Positions 1 to 6,404 of a stretch of DNA of 10,359 nucleotides are shown here, piece after piece. Source of the DNA: Gammaproteobacteria bacterium (GTDB taxonomy: Bacteria > Pseudomonadota > Gammaproteobacteria > Steroidobacterales > Steroidobacteraceae). Within the stretch, counting starts at the first letter, position 1, and each line of letters begins with the position of its first letter. The stretch is taken from contig JANXYA010000159.1 in the NCBI GenBank assembly GCA_025350345.1, forward strand, positions 1 through 10,359, read 5' to 3'. The notes beneath the pieces were generated by a model that saw only the letters and a program-made list of their open reading frames with translations, was not told the DNA's origin and did no database searches. A program made the position numbers and the translations under genes.

Positions 1-501
1 GCCAGCGGCCGCGCGCACGGCATGTCGAACCTGGCCTCCTACACGGCGCGAATCAACGCCACCAACTATGCGCTCGCCAACGACGACGGGTCCGGTGCGC
101 GCGATTACGCCAGCGCGGATGTGATCCTCGTGGGCGTATCGCGGTCCGGCAAGACACCGACCTGCCTGTACCTCGCGCTGCAATACGGTGTCCTGGCCGC
201 CAACTATCCCCTGGCCGACGAAGACCTGGAGACCGGCGAGCTGCCGGCGGCGCTGGCGCCGTTCCGCGCCAAGCTCTTCGGCCTGACGATCCGCCCGGAT
301 CGCCTGCAGCAGATCCGCCACGAGCGGCGTCCGAACAGCCGCTACGCCTCGCTCCAGCAGGTGCAGTCGGAGCTGCGGGCCGCGCTGACGCTGTTCGGGC
401 GCGCAGCCATTCCCCATCTCGATACCACCGAGTGCAGCATCGAGGAAATCGCCAGCCGCATTCTCGATGGCCAGCACCTGGAACGGCGCGTGCGCCTGTA
501 G
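1..501 (+). CDS. ppsR: Pyruvate, water dikinase (PEP synthase) regulatory protein, 5'-truncated by the window edge
   Basis: This is the C-terminal part of the DUF299 family bifunctional kinase/phosphorylase. In characterised members it inactivates PEP synthase by ADP-dependent phosphorylation of a threonine and reactivates it by Pi-dependent dephosphorylation, in the cytoplasm. The reading frame is open from base 1 (ASGRAHGM...), so the ATG at 22 is an internal Met and not the start. The family is roughly 270-280 residues and 166 are visible, so about 100 N-terminal residues lie upstream. The visible part holds the family P-loop GVSRSGKTPT (bases 133-162), the following CLYLALQYG segment, the KLFGLTI and ERRP blocks, and the C-terminal DTTECSIEEIA helix. 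The gene ends in TAG, 77 bp before the dodecin gene on the same strand. The partner ppsA often lies next to ppsR but is not in view. Identity is firm; only the missing start is uncertain. Confidence 0.95.
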   Translation, partial: ASGRAHGMSNLASYTARINATNYALANDDGSGARDYASADVILVGVSRSGKTPTCLYLALQYGVLAANYPLADEDLETGELPAALAPFRAKLFGLTIRPDRLQQIRHERRPNSRYASLQQVQSELRAALTLFGRAAIPHLDTTECSIEEIASRILDGQHLERRVRL

Positions 502-537
502 CCCGCCAGTACCCGGTGGCATCAACAGGTGTATTGT

Positions 538-555
538 TGCCGGCGAGATCCGGCA
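538..555 (+). other. Small hairpin between ppsR and dodecin
   Basis: TGCCGG (538-543) and CCGGCA (550-555) form a perfect 6-bp stem with a 6-base loop. No clear T-run follows, only TTCTG. It could be a weak terminator for ppsR or a 5'-UTR element of dodecin, since it ends just before the dodecin ribosome binding site at 561-568. Short GC hairpins are common by chance in DNA of this composition, so confidence is low. Confidence 0.25.
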
Positions 556-578
556 TTCTGAGGGGAGGAACCTGAGCC

Positions 579-794
579 ATGGCTGACAGCGTTTACAAGG
601 TCATCGAACTCGTGGGCACGAGCAAGCAGTCCTGGGAGAAGGCAGCGGTCGCGGCGGTCAACAAGGCCGGCAAGACGCTGCGCGATCTGCGCGTGGCCGA
701 GGTGGGGCGGCTGGACCTGCAGCTCAAGAATGGCAAGGTCGAGGCCTTCCGCGCGCGCGTGAGCGTGTCCTTCAAGTACGAAGGCGGCAAGTAA
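579..794 (+). CDS. Dodecin family small flavin-binding/storage protein
   Basis: A 71-residue protein of the dodecin family: small beta-alpha-beta-beta proteins that assemble into hollow 12-mers and bind flavins, buffering free FMN, riboflavin or lumichrome in the cytoplasm. It begins VYKVIELVGTS, the typical first strand. An amphipathic helix follows (SWEKAAVAAVNKAGKTL, residues 18-34), then LRVAEVGRLDLQL and a last strand VEAFRARVSVSFKYEG. Length matches the family. The start at 579 is fixed by a strong AGGGGAGG (561-568) about 10 bases upstream. Oddity: the Trp that stacks on the flavin in the archaeal and actinobacterial proteins (LRWFEV or VVWAEV) is Val39 here, and the nearby Gln that contacts the ring aligns with Arg58. 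The only Trp, W19, is in the helix. The family call is firm, but the ligand may differ from the studied dodecins. Confidence 0.9.
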   Translation: MADSVYKVIELVGTSKQSWEKAAVAAVNKAGKTLRDLRVAEVGRLDLQLKNGKVEAFRARVSVSFKYEGGK

Positions 795-808
795 GCCTGG
801 CCCGGCTT

Positions 809-833
809 GGCTAGGCGCGCCGTGCGCCTAGCC
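809..833. terminator. Perfect 10-bp palindrome between convergent genes; probable bidirectional terminator
   Basis: GGCTAGGCGC (809-818) and GCGCCTAGCC (824-833) form a perfect 10-bp stem with the 5-base loop GCCGT. It lies 14 bases after the dodecin stop. Its right arm contains the TAG stop (bases 828-830 read on the minus strand) of the convergent ThDP enzyme gene. The position is right for a shared terminator serving both strands. No U-tract follows on either strand, so it may act as a 3' RNA-stabilising hairpin instead. Confidence 0.55.
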
Positions 834-2459
834 CGGGGGCGGCGGCGGGTGCAGGAACGGCCACGGCGAGGTCTCGCTGCCGCGCGGGCAGGGCACCTCG
901 ATGAGCACCGGTGCGCCAGTGCCCAGCGCGCGCTCGAGTGCGGCCTTGAGCTGCTGCGGATTCTCCGCGCGCAACCCTACGGCGCCAAAACTCTCCGCGA
1001 GTTTCACGAAATCGGGATTGCGCAGCTCCACGCCCAGCATCCGGCCCTCGTAGCGTTCTTGCTGGTCGCGCCAGACGTTGCCGTAGGCGCAGTTGTTGAA
1101 CACGATGCTCACCACATTGATGCCGTACTGCACGGCGGTGGCGAGCTCCTGCACGCCATACATGAAGCCGCCATCACCGCTGACGGTGACGACGGCCTTG
1201 TCCGGATGTGCGAGCTTCACGCCGAGCGCGGTGTTGAAGCCGAAGCCCAGATTGTCCTGGTAGCCGCAGGTGACGTACTGGCGTGGCCCGTACACCGGAA
1301 AGCCGAAGCGCGCCGCGAATCCGACCTGCGAGATCTCCTCGCAGAAGAAGCCGTCGCGCGGCAGCACTTCGCGGATGACATTGAGGTAGGCGAGCTGGGG
1401 TGAGACGGACTGGATGGCTGAGTGCGCGCGCGCCTTGATTGAGAGGAACTCCGTCTCCAGAGACTTGCGGCGGGCCGGCTGTGGCTGCAGCGCGCCGAGC
1501 AGGGCGCGCACGCCGAGCGTCGAGTCCGTGACGAGGCCCACATCGGGCCTGAGCCGCACCATCTCGGTCGGATCGATATCGATCCGGATGACCTTCAGCG
1601 GCCTGGGGAACCACCTCCAGCGCAGGTACTGCAGCTCGAGCCGGCTGCCGATGCCGATCAGCAGATCGCAGTTCTTCCAGTAGTCCCAGGCGGCCACCAG
1701 CGACATGCCGTAGGGCGAGTCCTCGCTGACGATCCCCTTGCCGCTGCGGTGGGCCGTGACCGGCGCCTGGATAAGCTGCGCCAGCTCAAGCACGGCGGGC
1801 CCGGCATCCAGCGCTCCCGCGCCCACCATGATGAGTGGCCGCCGGGCGCCGCCGATCAGTGCCGCCGCGGCAGCGATGGCCGCTGGATCGGGGAGGGGCG
1901 GAGCGAGCGGTGCCAGTGGCGCTACGGGGGTGACTTCGGCCCTCATGCCAAACACGTCCCATGGCGCCTCGATGGCCACGGGCCGCACGCGTCCGCTGCG
2001 CAGCTGCCGGAAGGCCTCGGCCATGAGGGCGCCCGCCTCGGTTGGATGGTTGACCCGTTCGGACCACTTGGTGAGCCCGCGCAGCAGGGCCAGTTGATCG
2101 GGCAGCTCGTGCAGCTGGCCGCGCCCGCGCCCGATCAGGTACGACTGGATATTGCCCGTGATGCAAAGGACCGGCGCCGTGGCGCCGTAGGCCGTGCACA
2201 GGGCAGCGCCGGAATTGAGCAGTCCGGGGCCCGGCACCACCGTATAGACGCCGACCCTGCCGGTGGATTTTGCGTAACCGAAGGCCATGTAGGCCGCGCC
2301 CTGCTCGTGGCGCGTGGTGATGAAGCGCAGCTGCGCCTGGCGTTGCGCTAGCGCGTCATTGAAGTCATACATGTGCGCGCCGGGAATGCCGAAGACGGTA
2401 TCGACGCCGTGGGCGATGAGGGAATCGGCGATCACCTGGCCGGTGGTCATTGAGCTCAT
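828..2459 (-). CDS. Thiamine diphosphate-dependent enzyme, acetolactate synthase large subunit-like
   Basis: A 543-residue member of the three-domain ThDP superfamily (N-terminal Pyr domain about 1-170, central domain about 190-325, C-terminal PP domain about 350-525). Seen in the sequence: GIPGAHMYD at 24-32; HEQGAAYMAFGYA with the conserved catalytic Glu52 that activates the cofactor; PGPGLLN at 76-82; and the Mg/ThDP motif GDGGFMYG...FNN running from 428 to 456. The family decarboxylates 2-keto acids, or cleaves 2-hydroxyacyl-CoAs, through a ThDP carbanion. It is not a housekeeping acetolactate synthase on this evidence: no small regulatory subunit lies beside it, and the usual QHQMW stretch is replaced by EEISQVGFAARFG (374-386). 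The start at 2459 has GGGAGC seven bases upstream, with ATG four codons in as an alternative. The C-terminus ends in a run of five prolines and a Gly, and its stop lies in the palindrome. It is last in the SDR-crotonase-ThDP set. Family certain, substrate unknown. Confidence 0.9.
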   Translation of the reverse strand: MSSMTTGQVIADSLIAHGVDTVFGIPGAHMYDFNDALAQRQAQLRFITTRHEQGAAYMAFGYAKSTGRVGVYTVVPGPGLLNSGAALCTAYGATAPVLCITGNIQSYLIGRGRGQLHELPDQLALLRGLTKWSERVNHPTEAGALMAEAFRQLRSGRVRPVAIEAPWDVFGMRAEVTPVAPLAPLAPPLPDPAAIAAAAALIGGARRPLIMVGAGALDAGPAVLELAQLIQAPVTAHRSGKGIVSEDSPYGMSLVAAWDYWKNCDLLIGIGSRLELQYLRWRWFPRPLKVIRIDIDPTEMVRLRPDVGLVTDSTLGVRALLGALQPQPARRKSLETEFLSIKARAHSAIQSVSPQLAYLNVIREVLPRDGFFCEEISQVGFAARFGFPVYGPRQYVTCGYQDNLGFGFNTALGVKLAHPDKAVVTVSGDGGFMYGVQELATAVQYGINVVSIVFNNCAYGNVWRDQQERYEGRMLGVELRNPDFVKLAESFGAVGLRAENPQQLKAALERALGTGAPVLIEVPCPRGSETSPWPFLHPPPPPG

Positions 2460-2492
2460 CCGGCTGGCTCCCGGGCGCGCCTCACGGGCCGA

Positions 2493-3287
2493 TCACCCAC
2501 CGCTGAAGCGGGCGGCGCGCTTCTCGAGGAAGGCAGCGATGCCCTCCCTGAAATCCGCGCTGGCGATGCACTGCTCCTGCGCCAGCACTTCATTGCGCAG
2601 CCCCTGGGCGAAATCCACCGTCGCGGCCTGGCGCAGCAGCTGCTTGGTGTGCATTACCGCCAGCGGCGCGCGCTGCGCGAGGCGCTCCGCCCACTCCGAG
2701 GCAGCGGCGTTTGCGGCTCCCTTTGCCACCACCTTGTTGACCAGCCCCAGCTCCAGGCAGCGCGCCGCCGGCACGCGCTCGCACTCGATTGCGATCTCGA
2801 AGGCGCGGCGAGCGCCAATCTGGCGCTCGAGCATCCAGGTAATTCCACCGTCGGGTACCAGCGCGATGTTCTGGAACGGGAGGGTGAAGTAGGCATCCTC
2901 TGCCATCACGACCAGGTCGCTCGCCAGCACGTAGGCACAGCCGATGCCCGCCACGAGGCCTTCGACCGCGGCAATGACCGGCTTGGGCATGGCGGCGATG
3001 GCGTGTATGCCCGGCGCATATTCCTGCTCGAGCTGCCGCCGCACCTCGGAATCCGCCCGTTTCGTGGACTGCATCTCCTTCAGGTCGGCACCGGCGCTGA
3101 AGGCGCGGCCAGAGGCCAGCAGTGCCACGGCTCGCACCTGCGGATCGGCGGCGGCACGCTGCAGCGCCGCGGCGAGTTGCAGGCGCAGCGCCCGATCGAA
3201 GGCATTCAGGGCCGCGGGGCGATTCAGTGTGACGTGCGCGACCGCCGCGCGCAGCTCGTAGGAAACGACCGCAGTCACATCGCTCAT
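2493..3287 (-). CDS. Enoyl-CoA hydratase/isomerase (crotonase) family protein without the two classical catalytic Glu
   Basis: A 264-residue crotonase-fold protein, the usual family length, expected to bind a fatty or aromatic acyl-CoA. VTLNRPAALNAFD (19-31) is the N-terminal block. GRAFSAGADLKEM (60-72) gives the first oxyanion-hole amide, and VEGLVAGIGCAYVLASDL (108-125) gives the second. The C-terminus has FREGIAAFLEKRAARF, the family's closing helix. Hydratases carry Glu at GGGCEL and at PEI (rat mitochondrial E144 and E164). Here those sites are Ala118 and Phe138. Instead the protein has ALVPDGGITW (142-151), resembling the LVPDSGGTW or LVPEGG segment of PaaG-type and delta3-delta2 enoyl-CoA isomerases, so Asp146 is the likely acid/base. 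I therefore favour isomerase over hydratase, by inference. A GAGGA ribosome binding site overlaps the stop codon of the SDR gene nine bases upstream, so the two are probably translated together. Confidence 0.92.
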   Translation of the reverse strand: MSDVTAVVSYELRAAVAHVTLNRPAALNAFDRALRLQLAAALQRAAADPQVRAVALLASGRAFSAGADLKEMQSTKRADSEVRRQLEQEYAPGIHAIAAMPKPVIAAVEGLVAGIGCAYVLASDLVVMAEDAYFTLPFQNIALVPDGGITWMLERQIGARRAFEIAIECERVPAARCLELGLVNKVVAKGAANAAASEWAERLAQRAPLAVMHTKQLLRQAATVDFAQGLRNEVLAQEQCIASADFREGIAAFLEKRAARFSGG

Positions 3288-3296
3288 GGTGAGTCC

Positions 3297-4166
3297 TCAG
3301 CGTGCCGGGCTGCCGGGCGGAGCGCGCAGCTCGCGCAGGCTCGGCACGAAGATATCGGGCGTGATATCGATGTCGCGCACCCCCGGCGGCCCGTAGCCGG
3401 ACAGGTCGCTCACCCCGTGAGCGGCCAGCAGCTCGTCATCGATGTAGAAATTTCCGGTGGTCTGGCGCGCATCGGCGCTCAGCACCAGGTAGGCGGCATC
3501 GGCCATGATGCGCGCCGAGCGCAGCGCCCCGATCGGCATGTGCGCGGCGAGCGCGGCCATGGCCGCCGTGTCGATCGCGGTTCGCGGCCACAGGGCGTTC
3601 ACGCCCACGCGGCCACGGTACTCCCCGGCCACGCCGAGCACGACCATGCTCATGCCGAACTTGGCCATCGAGTAGGCCACGTGCGGGGCGAACCAGCGCT
3701 CCTGCATCGACAACGGCGGCGAGATCGTCAGGACATGCGGGTTCGCTGACCGGAGCAGGTGCGGCATGCATTTCTGCGTGACCAGGAAGCTGCCGCGCGC
3801 ATTGACGCCGTGCATCAGATCGAAGCGCTTGAGCGGTGTGTCCAGGAGCGATGTCAGGCTGATCGCGCTGGCGTTGTTGACGCAGATATCGACGCCGCCG
3901 AATCTCGCCACGGTCGCCGCGACGGCGGATTCGACCTGCTGCTCGTCGCGGATGTCGCAGACGAGGGCGAGTGCCTGGCCACCGGCGGCCTCGACCTGCG
4001 CCGCCGCCGTGTGAATCGTGCCGGGCAGGCTGGGGTGGGGTTGGTCGGTCTTGGCGGCGATGGCGACGTTGGCGCCGTCGCGGGCCGCGCGCAGCGCGAT
4101 CGCCAGCCCGATGCCGCGCGATGCGCCGCTGATGAAGAGTGTCTTGCCGCGCAGATGGTTGCTCAT
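3297..4166 (-). CDS. Short-chain dehydrogenase/reductase, HSDL2-like
   Basis: A 289-residue classical Rossmann-fold SDR, predicted to be an NAD(P)-dependent alcohol/ketone oxidoreductase in the cytoplasm. Seen: the cofactor motif SGASRGIG (13-20); CDIRD at 70-74, which positions the adenine; the structural motif NNAS (97-100); and the catalytic YxxxK as Y165-SMA-K169. The serine partner is most likely S149 in TISPP. The stretch AAKTDQPHPSLPGTIHTAA, together with LWPRTAI and TGNFYIDDE, matches from memory the subgroup around hydroxysteroid dehydrogenase-like protein 2 (HSDL2). The mammalian protein has an extra C-terminal SCP2 sterol-carrier domain, absent here. Start: the ATG at 4166 is preceded by a weak GGGG and sits at the expected family N-terminus. 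It is first in the minus-strand set and divergent from prpB. The true substrate is not known; a 3-hydroxyacyl-CoA or sterol-derived ketone is possible. Confidence 0.93.
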   Translation of the reverse strand: MSNHLRGKTLFISGASRGIGLAIALRAARDGANVAIAAKTDQPHPSLPGTIHTAAAQVEAAGGQALALVCDIRDEQQVESAVAATVARFGGVDICVNNASAISLTSLLDTPLKRFDLMHGVNARGSFLVTQKCMPHLLRSANPHVLTISPPLSMQERWFAPHVAYSMAKFGMSMVVLGVAGEYRGRVGVNALWPRTAIDTAAMAALAAHMPIGALRSARIMADAAYLVLSADARQTTGNFYIDDELLAAHGVSDLSGYGPPGVRDIDITPDIFVPSLRELRAPPGSPAR

Positions 4167-4318
4167 GCTTGAATCCCCGCAGATCGGCAGCCACCGGATC
4201 GCAACAGGTCGCTCGGCATATTAGCCTCCCGGCAATCGTCGTGCTATGGCAAACTCTGCAGCCGCCGAGGATTACGCGCCGCACACCTTAAGCCGCTTCC
4301 TTAAAGACACGCACTCAC
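4167..4318. promoter_or_regulatory. Divergent control region between the SDR set and the prp-etf operon
   Basis: This 152-bp spacer is the only place where promoters for both divergent gene sets can lie, apart from read-through. For the minus strand, a TAATAT -10-like box is read at 4218-4223. A TAGCAC at 4241-4246 lies 17 bases upstream (a poor -35), and a better TTGCCA at 4247-4252 lies too far away at 23 bases. For the plus strand no good sigma-70 pair is evident. CCTTAA occurs twice, at 4286-4291 and 4299-4304, 13 bases apart, just before prpB, and could be an operator or part of the promoter. No Shine-Dalgarno sequence precedes the prpB ATG. No regulator gene is in the window. Confidence 0.5.
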
Positions 4319-5209
4319 ATGGTTTCTCACAGCAGCGCCGGCAGGCGCTTCCGGCAGGCATTGGAGGATGAGCGCCCGCTCCAGGTCGTGGGCGCCATCA
4401 ACGCCTATGCCGCGCGCCTGGCCGAAGCCGTGGGTTTTCGCGCCCTCTATCTTTCCGGCGGCGGTGTGGCTGCCAATTCGCTCGGGGTTCCGGATCTGGG
4501 CATCAGCAATCCCGAGGACGTGCTGACGGATATCCGGCGAATCACCGATGCCACGAGCGCACCGCTCCTCGTCGATGCGGATACCGGCTGGGGCGGCGCC
4601 TTCAACATTGCGCGCACCGTGCGCTCCTTCATCAAGGCGGGCGCGGCCGGGCTCCATATCGAGGACCAGGTGCAGAGCAAGCGCTGCGGTCACCGACCGG
4701 GCAAGGAGATCGTGCCGCAGGAGGAGATGGTCGATCGCATCAAGGCCGCGGTGGACGCGCGCACCGATGCGCAGTTCGTGATCATGGCGCGCACGGACGC
4801 GCTGGCGAGCGAGGGCCTGGAGCGGGCCATCGAGCGGAGCCTCGCCTGCGTGGCGGCGGGGGCGGACATGATCTTCCCCGAGGCCATGACGGACCTGTCG
4901 ATGTATCGGCGTATCAAGGCGGCGGTCAAGGTGCCGATACTCGCGAACATCACCGAGTTTGGCCAAACGCCGCTCTACACCCGCGACGAACTGGGTGGGG
5001 CTGGCGTGGACATCGTGCTGTATTGCTGCTCGGCCTATCGCGCGATGAACGCCGCGGCGCTCAAGACCTACCAGATCATCCGGCGCACGGGCAGCCAGGC
5101 CGAGGCCTTGGCCATGATGCAGAATCGCGATGAGCTGTACCACTACCTCGACTACCATTCCTACGAGCAGAAACTCGATGCCCTGTTTGCGACCGGCAAG
5201 CACAAATAG
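4319..5209 (+). CDS. prpB: 2-methylisocitrate lyase
   Basis: The enzyme cleaves (2R,3S)-2-methylisocitrate to pyruvate and succinate, the last step of the methylcitrate cycle. It is a PEP mutase/isocitrate lyase superfamily TIM barrel that needs Mg2+. The protein is 296 residues, the same as I recall for E. coli PrpB, and aligns with it from end to end by eye. Seen: YLSGGGVAANSLG (44-56); the metal site LLVDADTGWGG (83-93, with D87 and D89); GLHIEDQ (111-117); the active-site loop KRCGHRPGK (121-129) with catalytic Cys123; MARTDA (156-161); FPEA (186-189); and LANITEFG (208-215). The start is chosen because VSHSSAGRRFRQAL matches the family N-terminus. There is no visible Shine-Dalgarno, so initiation may be leaderless or weak. 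It is the first gene of the plus-strand set. The KRCGH loop plus neighbours prpC and prpD exclude plain isocitrate lyase. Confidence 0.97.
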   Translation: MVSHSSAGRRFRQALEDERPLQVVGAINAYAARLAEAVGFRALYLSGGGVAANSLGVPDLGISNPEDVLTDIRRITDATSAPLLVDADTGWGGAFNIARTVRSFIKAGAAGLHIEDQVQSKRCGHRPGKEIVPQEEMVDRIKAAVDARTDAQFVIMARTDALASEGLERAIERSLACVAAGADMIFPEAMTDLSMYRRIKAAVKVPILANITEFGQTPLYTRDELGGAGVDIVLYCCSAYRAMNAAALKTYQIIRRTGSQAEALAMMQNRDELYHYLDYHSYEQKLDALFATGKHK

Positions 5210-5239
5210 GGCGAGCGCAAGACTCCTCGGAGCTTCTGG

Positions 5240-6397
5240 ATGAGCGATCCGGCCGCACCGCCTGTGTTCAAGCCGAAGAAATCCGTGGCCCTGTCCGGGG
5301 TGGTGGCGGGCAATACGGCCCTGTGCACGGTGGGCCGCACGGGCAACGACCTGCAATACCGCGGCTACGATATCCTTGATGTGGCCGAGACCTGCGAGTT
5401 CGAGGAAATCGCCCATCTGCTGATCCACGGGAAGCTGCCGACCCTCGCGGAGCTCAACGCCTACCGCGAGAAGCTCCGCACCCTGCGCTCGCTCCCGCCG
5501 GCGCTGTGCGCGGTGCTCGAGCTGCTCCCGGCCAGCGCTCATCCCATGGACGTGATGCGCACGGCGGTCTCCGCCCTGGGCTGTCTGGCTCCTGAAGGCG
5601 CCGATCACGGCGAATCCGGGGCGCGCGACATCATCGATCGGCTGGTGGCCTGCCTGGGCTCGGCGCTGTGCTACTGGCATCACTACTCCCGCAGCGGCCG
5701 GCGGATCGGCGTGCAGACCGACGATGAGTCGGTCGGCGCTCACTTTCTCCACCTGCTGCACCAGTCAGCGCCGCGTGCCTCCTGGGTGCGGGCCATGCAC
5801 ACCTCGCTGATCCTGTACGCCGAGCACGAATTCAATGCCAGCACCTTTGCCGCGCGCGTGATCGCCGGCACCGGCACGGATGTGTATTCGGCCATCACCG
5901 GTGCGATCGGCGCGCTGCGCGGGCCGAAGCATGGTGGGGCCAATGAGGCGGCGCTGGAGACACAGCTCCGTTACCGCACTCCGGAGGAGGCCGAGGCGGA
6001 CATCCGGCGGCGCGTCGCCAGCCGGGAAGTGGTGATCGGTTTCGGCCACCCGGTCTACACGCTCGCCGACCCGCGCAACGAAGTGATCAAGCGCGTCGCC
6101 CGCCGCCTGGCCGAGGAGGCCGGCGACCTGCGTGTCTTCGCGATCGCGGAGCGGCTCGAAGGCGTGATGGCCGAGATCAAGAACATGTTTGCGAACCTGG
6201 ACTGGTACAGCGCCGTGAGCTACCACGCCATGGGCGTGCCTACGGCCATGTTCACGCCGCTGTTCGTGATCTCGCGCACGACGGGCTGGGGCGCGCACAT
6301 CATCGAGCAGCGTCAGGAGGGCAAGATCATCCGCCCCAGCGCCCACTACACCGGCCCGGAGCCCCAGAAATTCCTGCCCCTGCGGCTGCGGACCTGA
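5240..6397 (+). CDS. prpC: 2-methylcitrate synthase
   Basis: A citrate synthase-fold enzyme that condenses propionyl-CoA with oxaloacetate to give 2-methylcitrate and CoA, entry step of the methylcitrate cycle. It is 385 residues long, typical of the short PrpC type rather than the longer hexameric GltA. Catalytic residues are all present: His231 in GPKHGGANE (228-236), His270 in GFGHPVY (267-273) and Asp321 in NLDWYSA (319-325). Other family signatures are EHEFNASTFAARVI (195-208), the oxaloacetate-binding histidine region, and RPSAHYTGP (365-373) near the C-terminus. Start: ATG at 5240 with CGGAG (5228-5232) seven bases upstream, 30 bp after prpB. PrpC and citrate synthase cannot be told apart by motifs alone. 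The assignment rests on its place between prpB and prpD. Some side activity with acetyl-CoA is usual for this family. Confidence 0.95.
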   Translation: MSDPAAPPVFKPKKSVALSGVVAGNTALCTVGRTGNDLQYRGYDILDVAETCEFEEIAHLLIHGKLPTLAELNAYREKLRTLRSLPPALCAVLELLPASAHPMDVMRTAVSALGCLAPEGADHGESGARDIIDRLVACLGSALCYWHHYSRSGRRIGVQTDDESVGAHFLHLLHQSAPRASWVRAMHTSLILYAEHEFNASTFAARVIAGTGTDVYSAITGAIGALRGPKHGGANEAALETQLRYRTPEEAEADIRRRVASREVVIGFGHPVYTLADPRNEVIKRVARRLAEEAGDLRVFAIAERLEGVMAEIKNMFANLDWYSAVSYHAMGVPTAMFTPLFVISRTTGWGAHIIEQRQEGKIIRPSAHYTGPEPQKFLPLRLRT

Positions 6398-6404
6398 CTG
6401 CGCC

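Noticed and set aside
807..1403. A 198-codon plus-strand frame opposite the ThDP enzyme
   Set aside because: It starts within the palindrome region and is rich in Ala, His and Arg with no motif; the minus-strand frame carries the full ThDP signatures.
4247..4262. Possible sigma-54 promoter (TGGCAAACTCTGCAGC) before prpB, as in enterobacterial prp operons
   Set aside because: The GG-to-GC spacing is 10 or 13 bases instead of the strict 12, and no enhancer-binding PrpR gene is nearby.
4301..5761. A 486-codon open frame on the minus strand, antisense to prpB and prpC
   Set aside because: It opposes two textbook enzymes with complete motifs. Its product is rich in His, Arg, Ala and Gly with no domain signature, as expected of a shadow frame in high-GC DNA.
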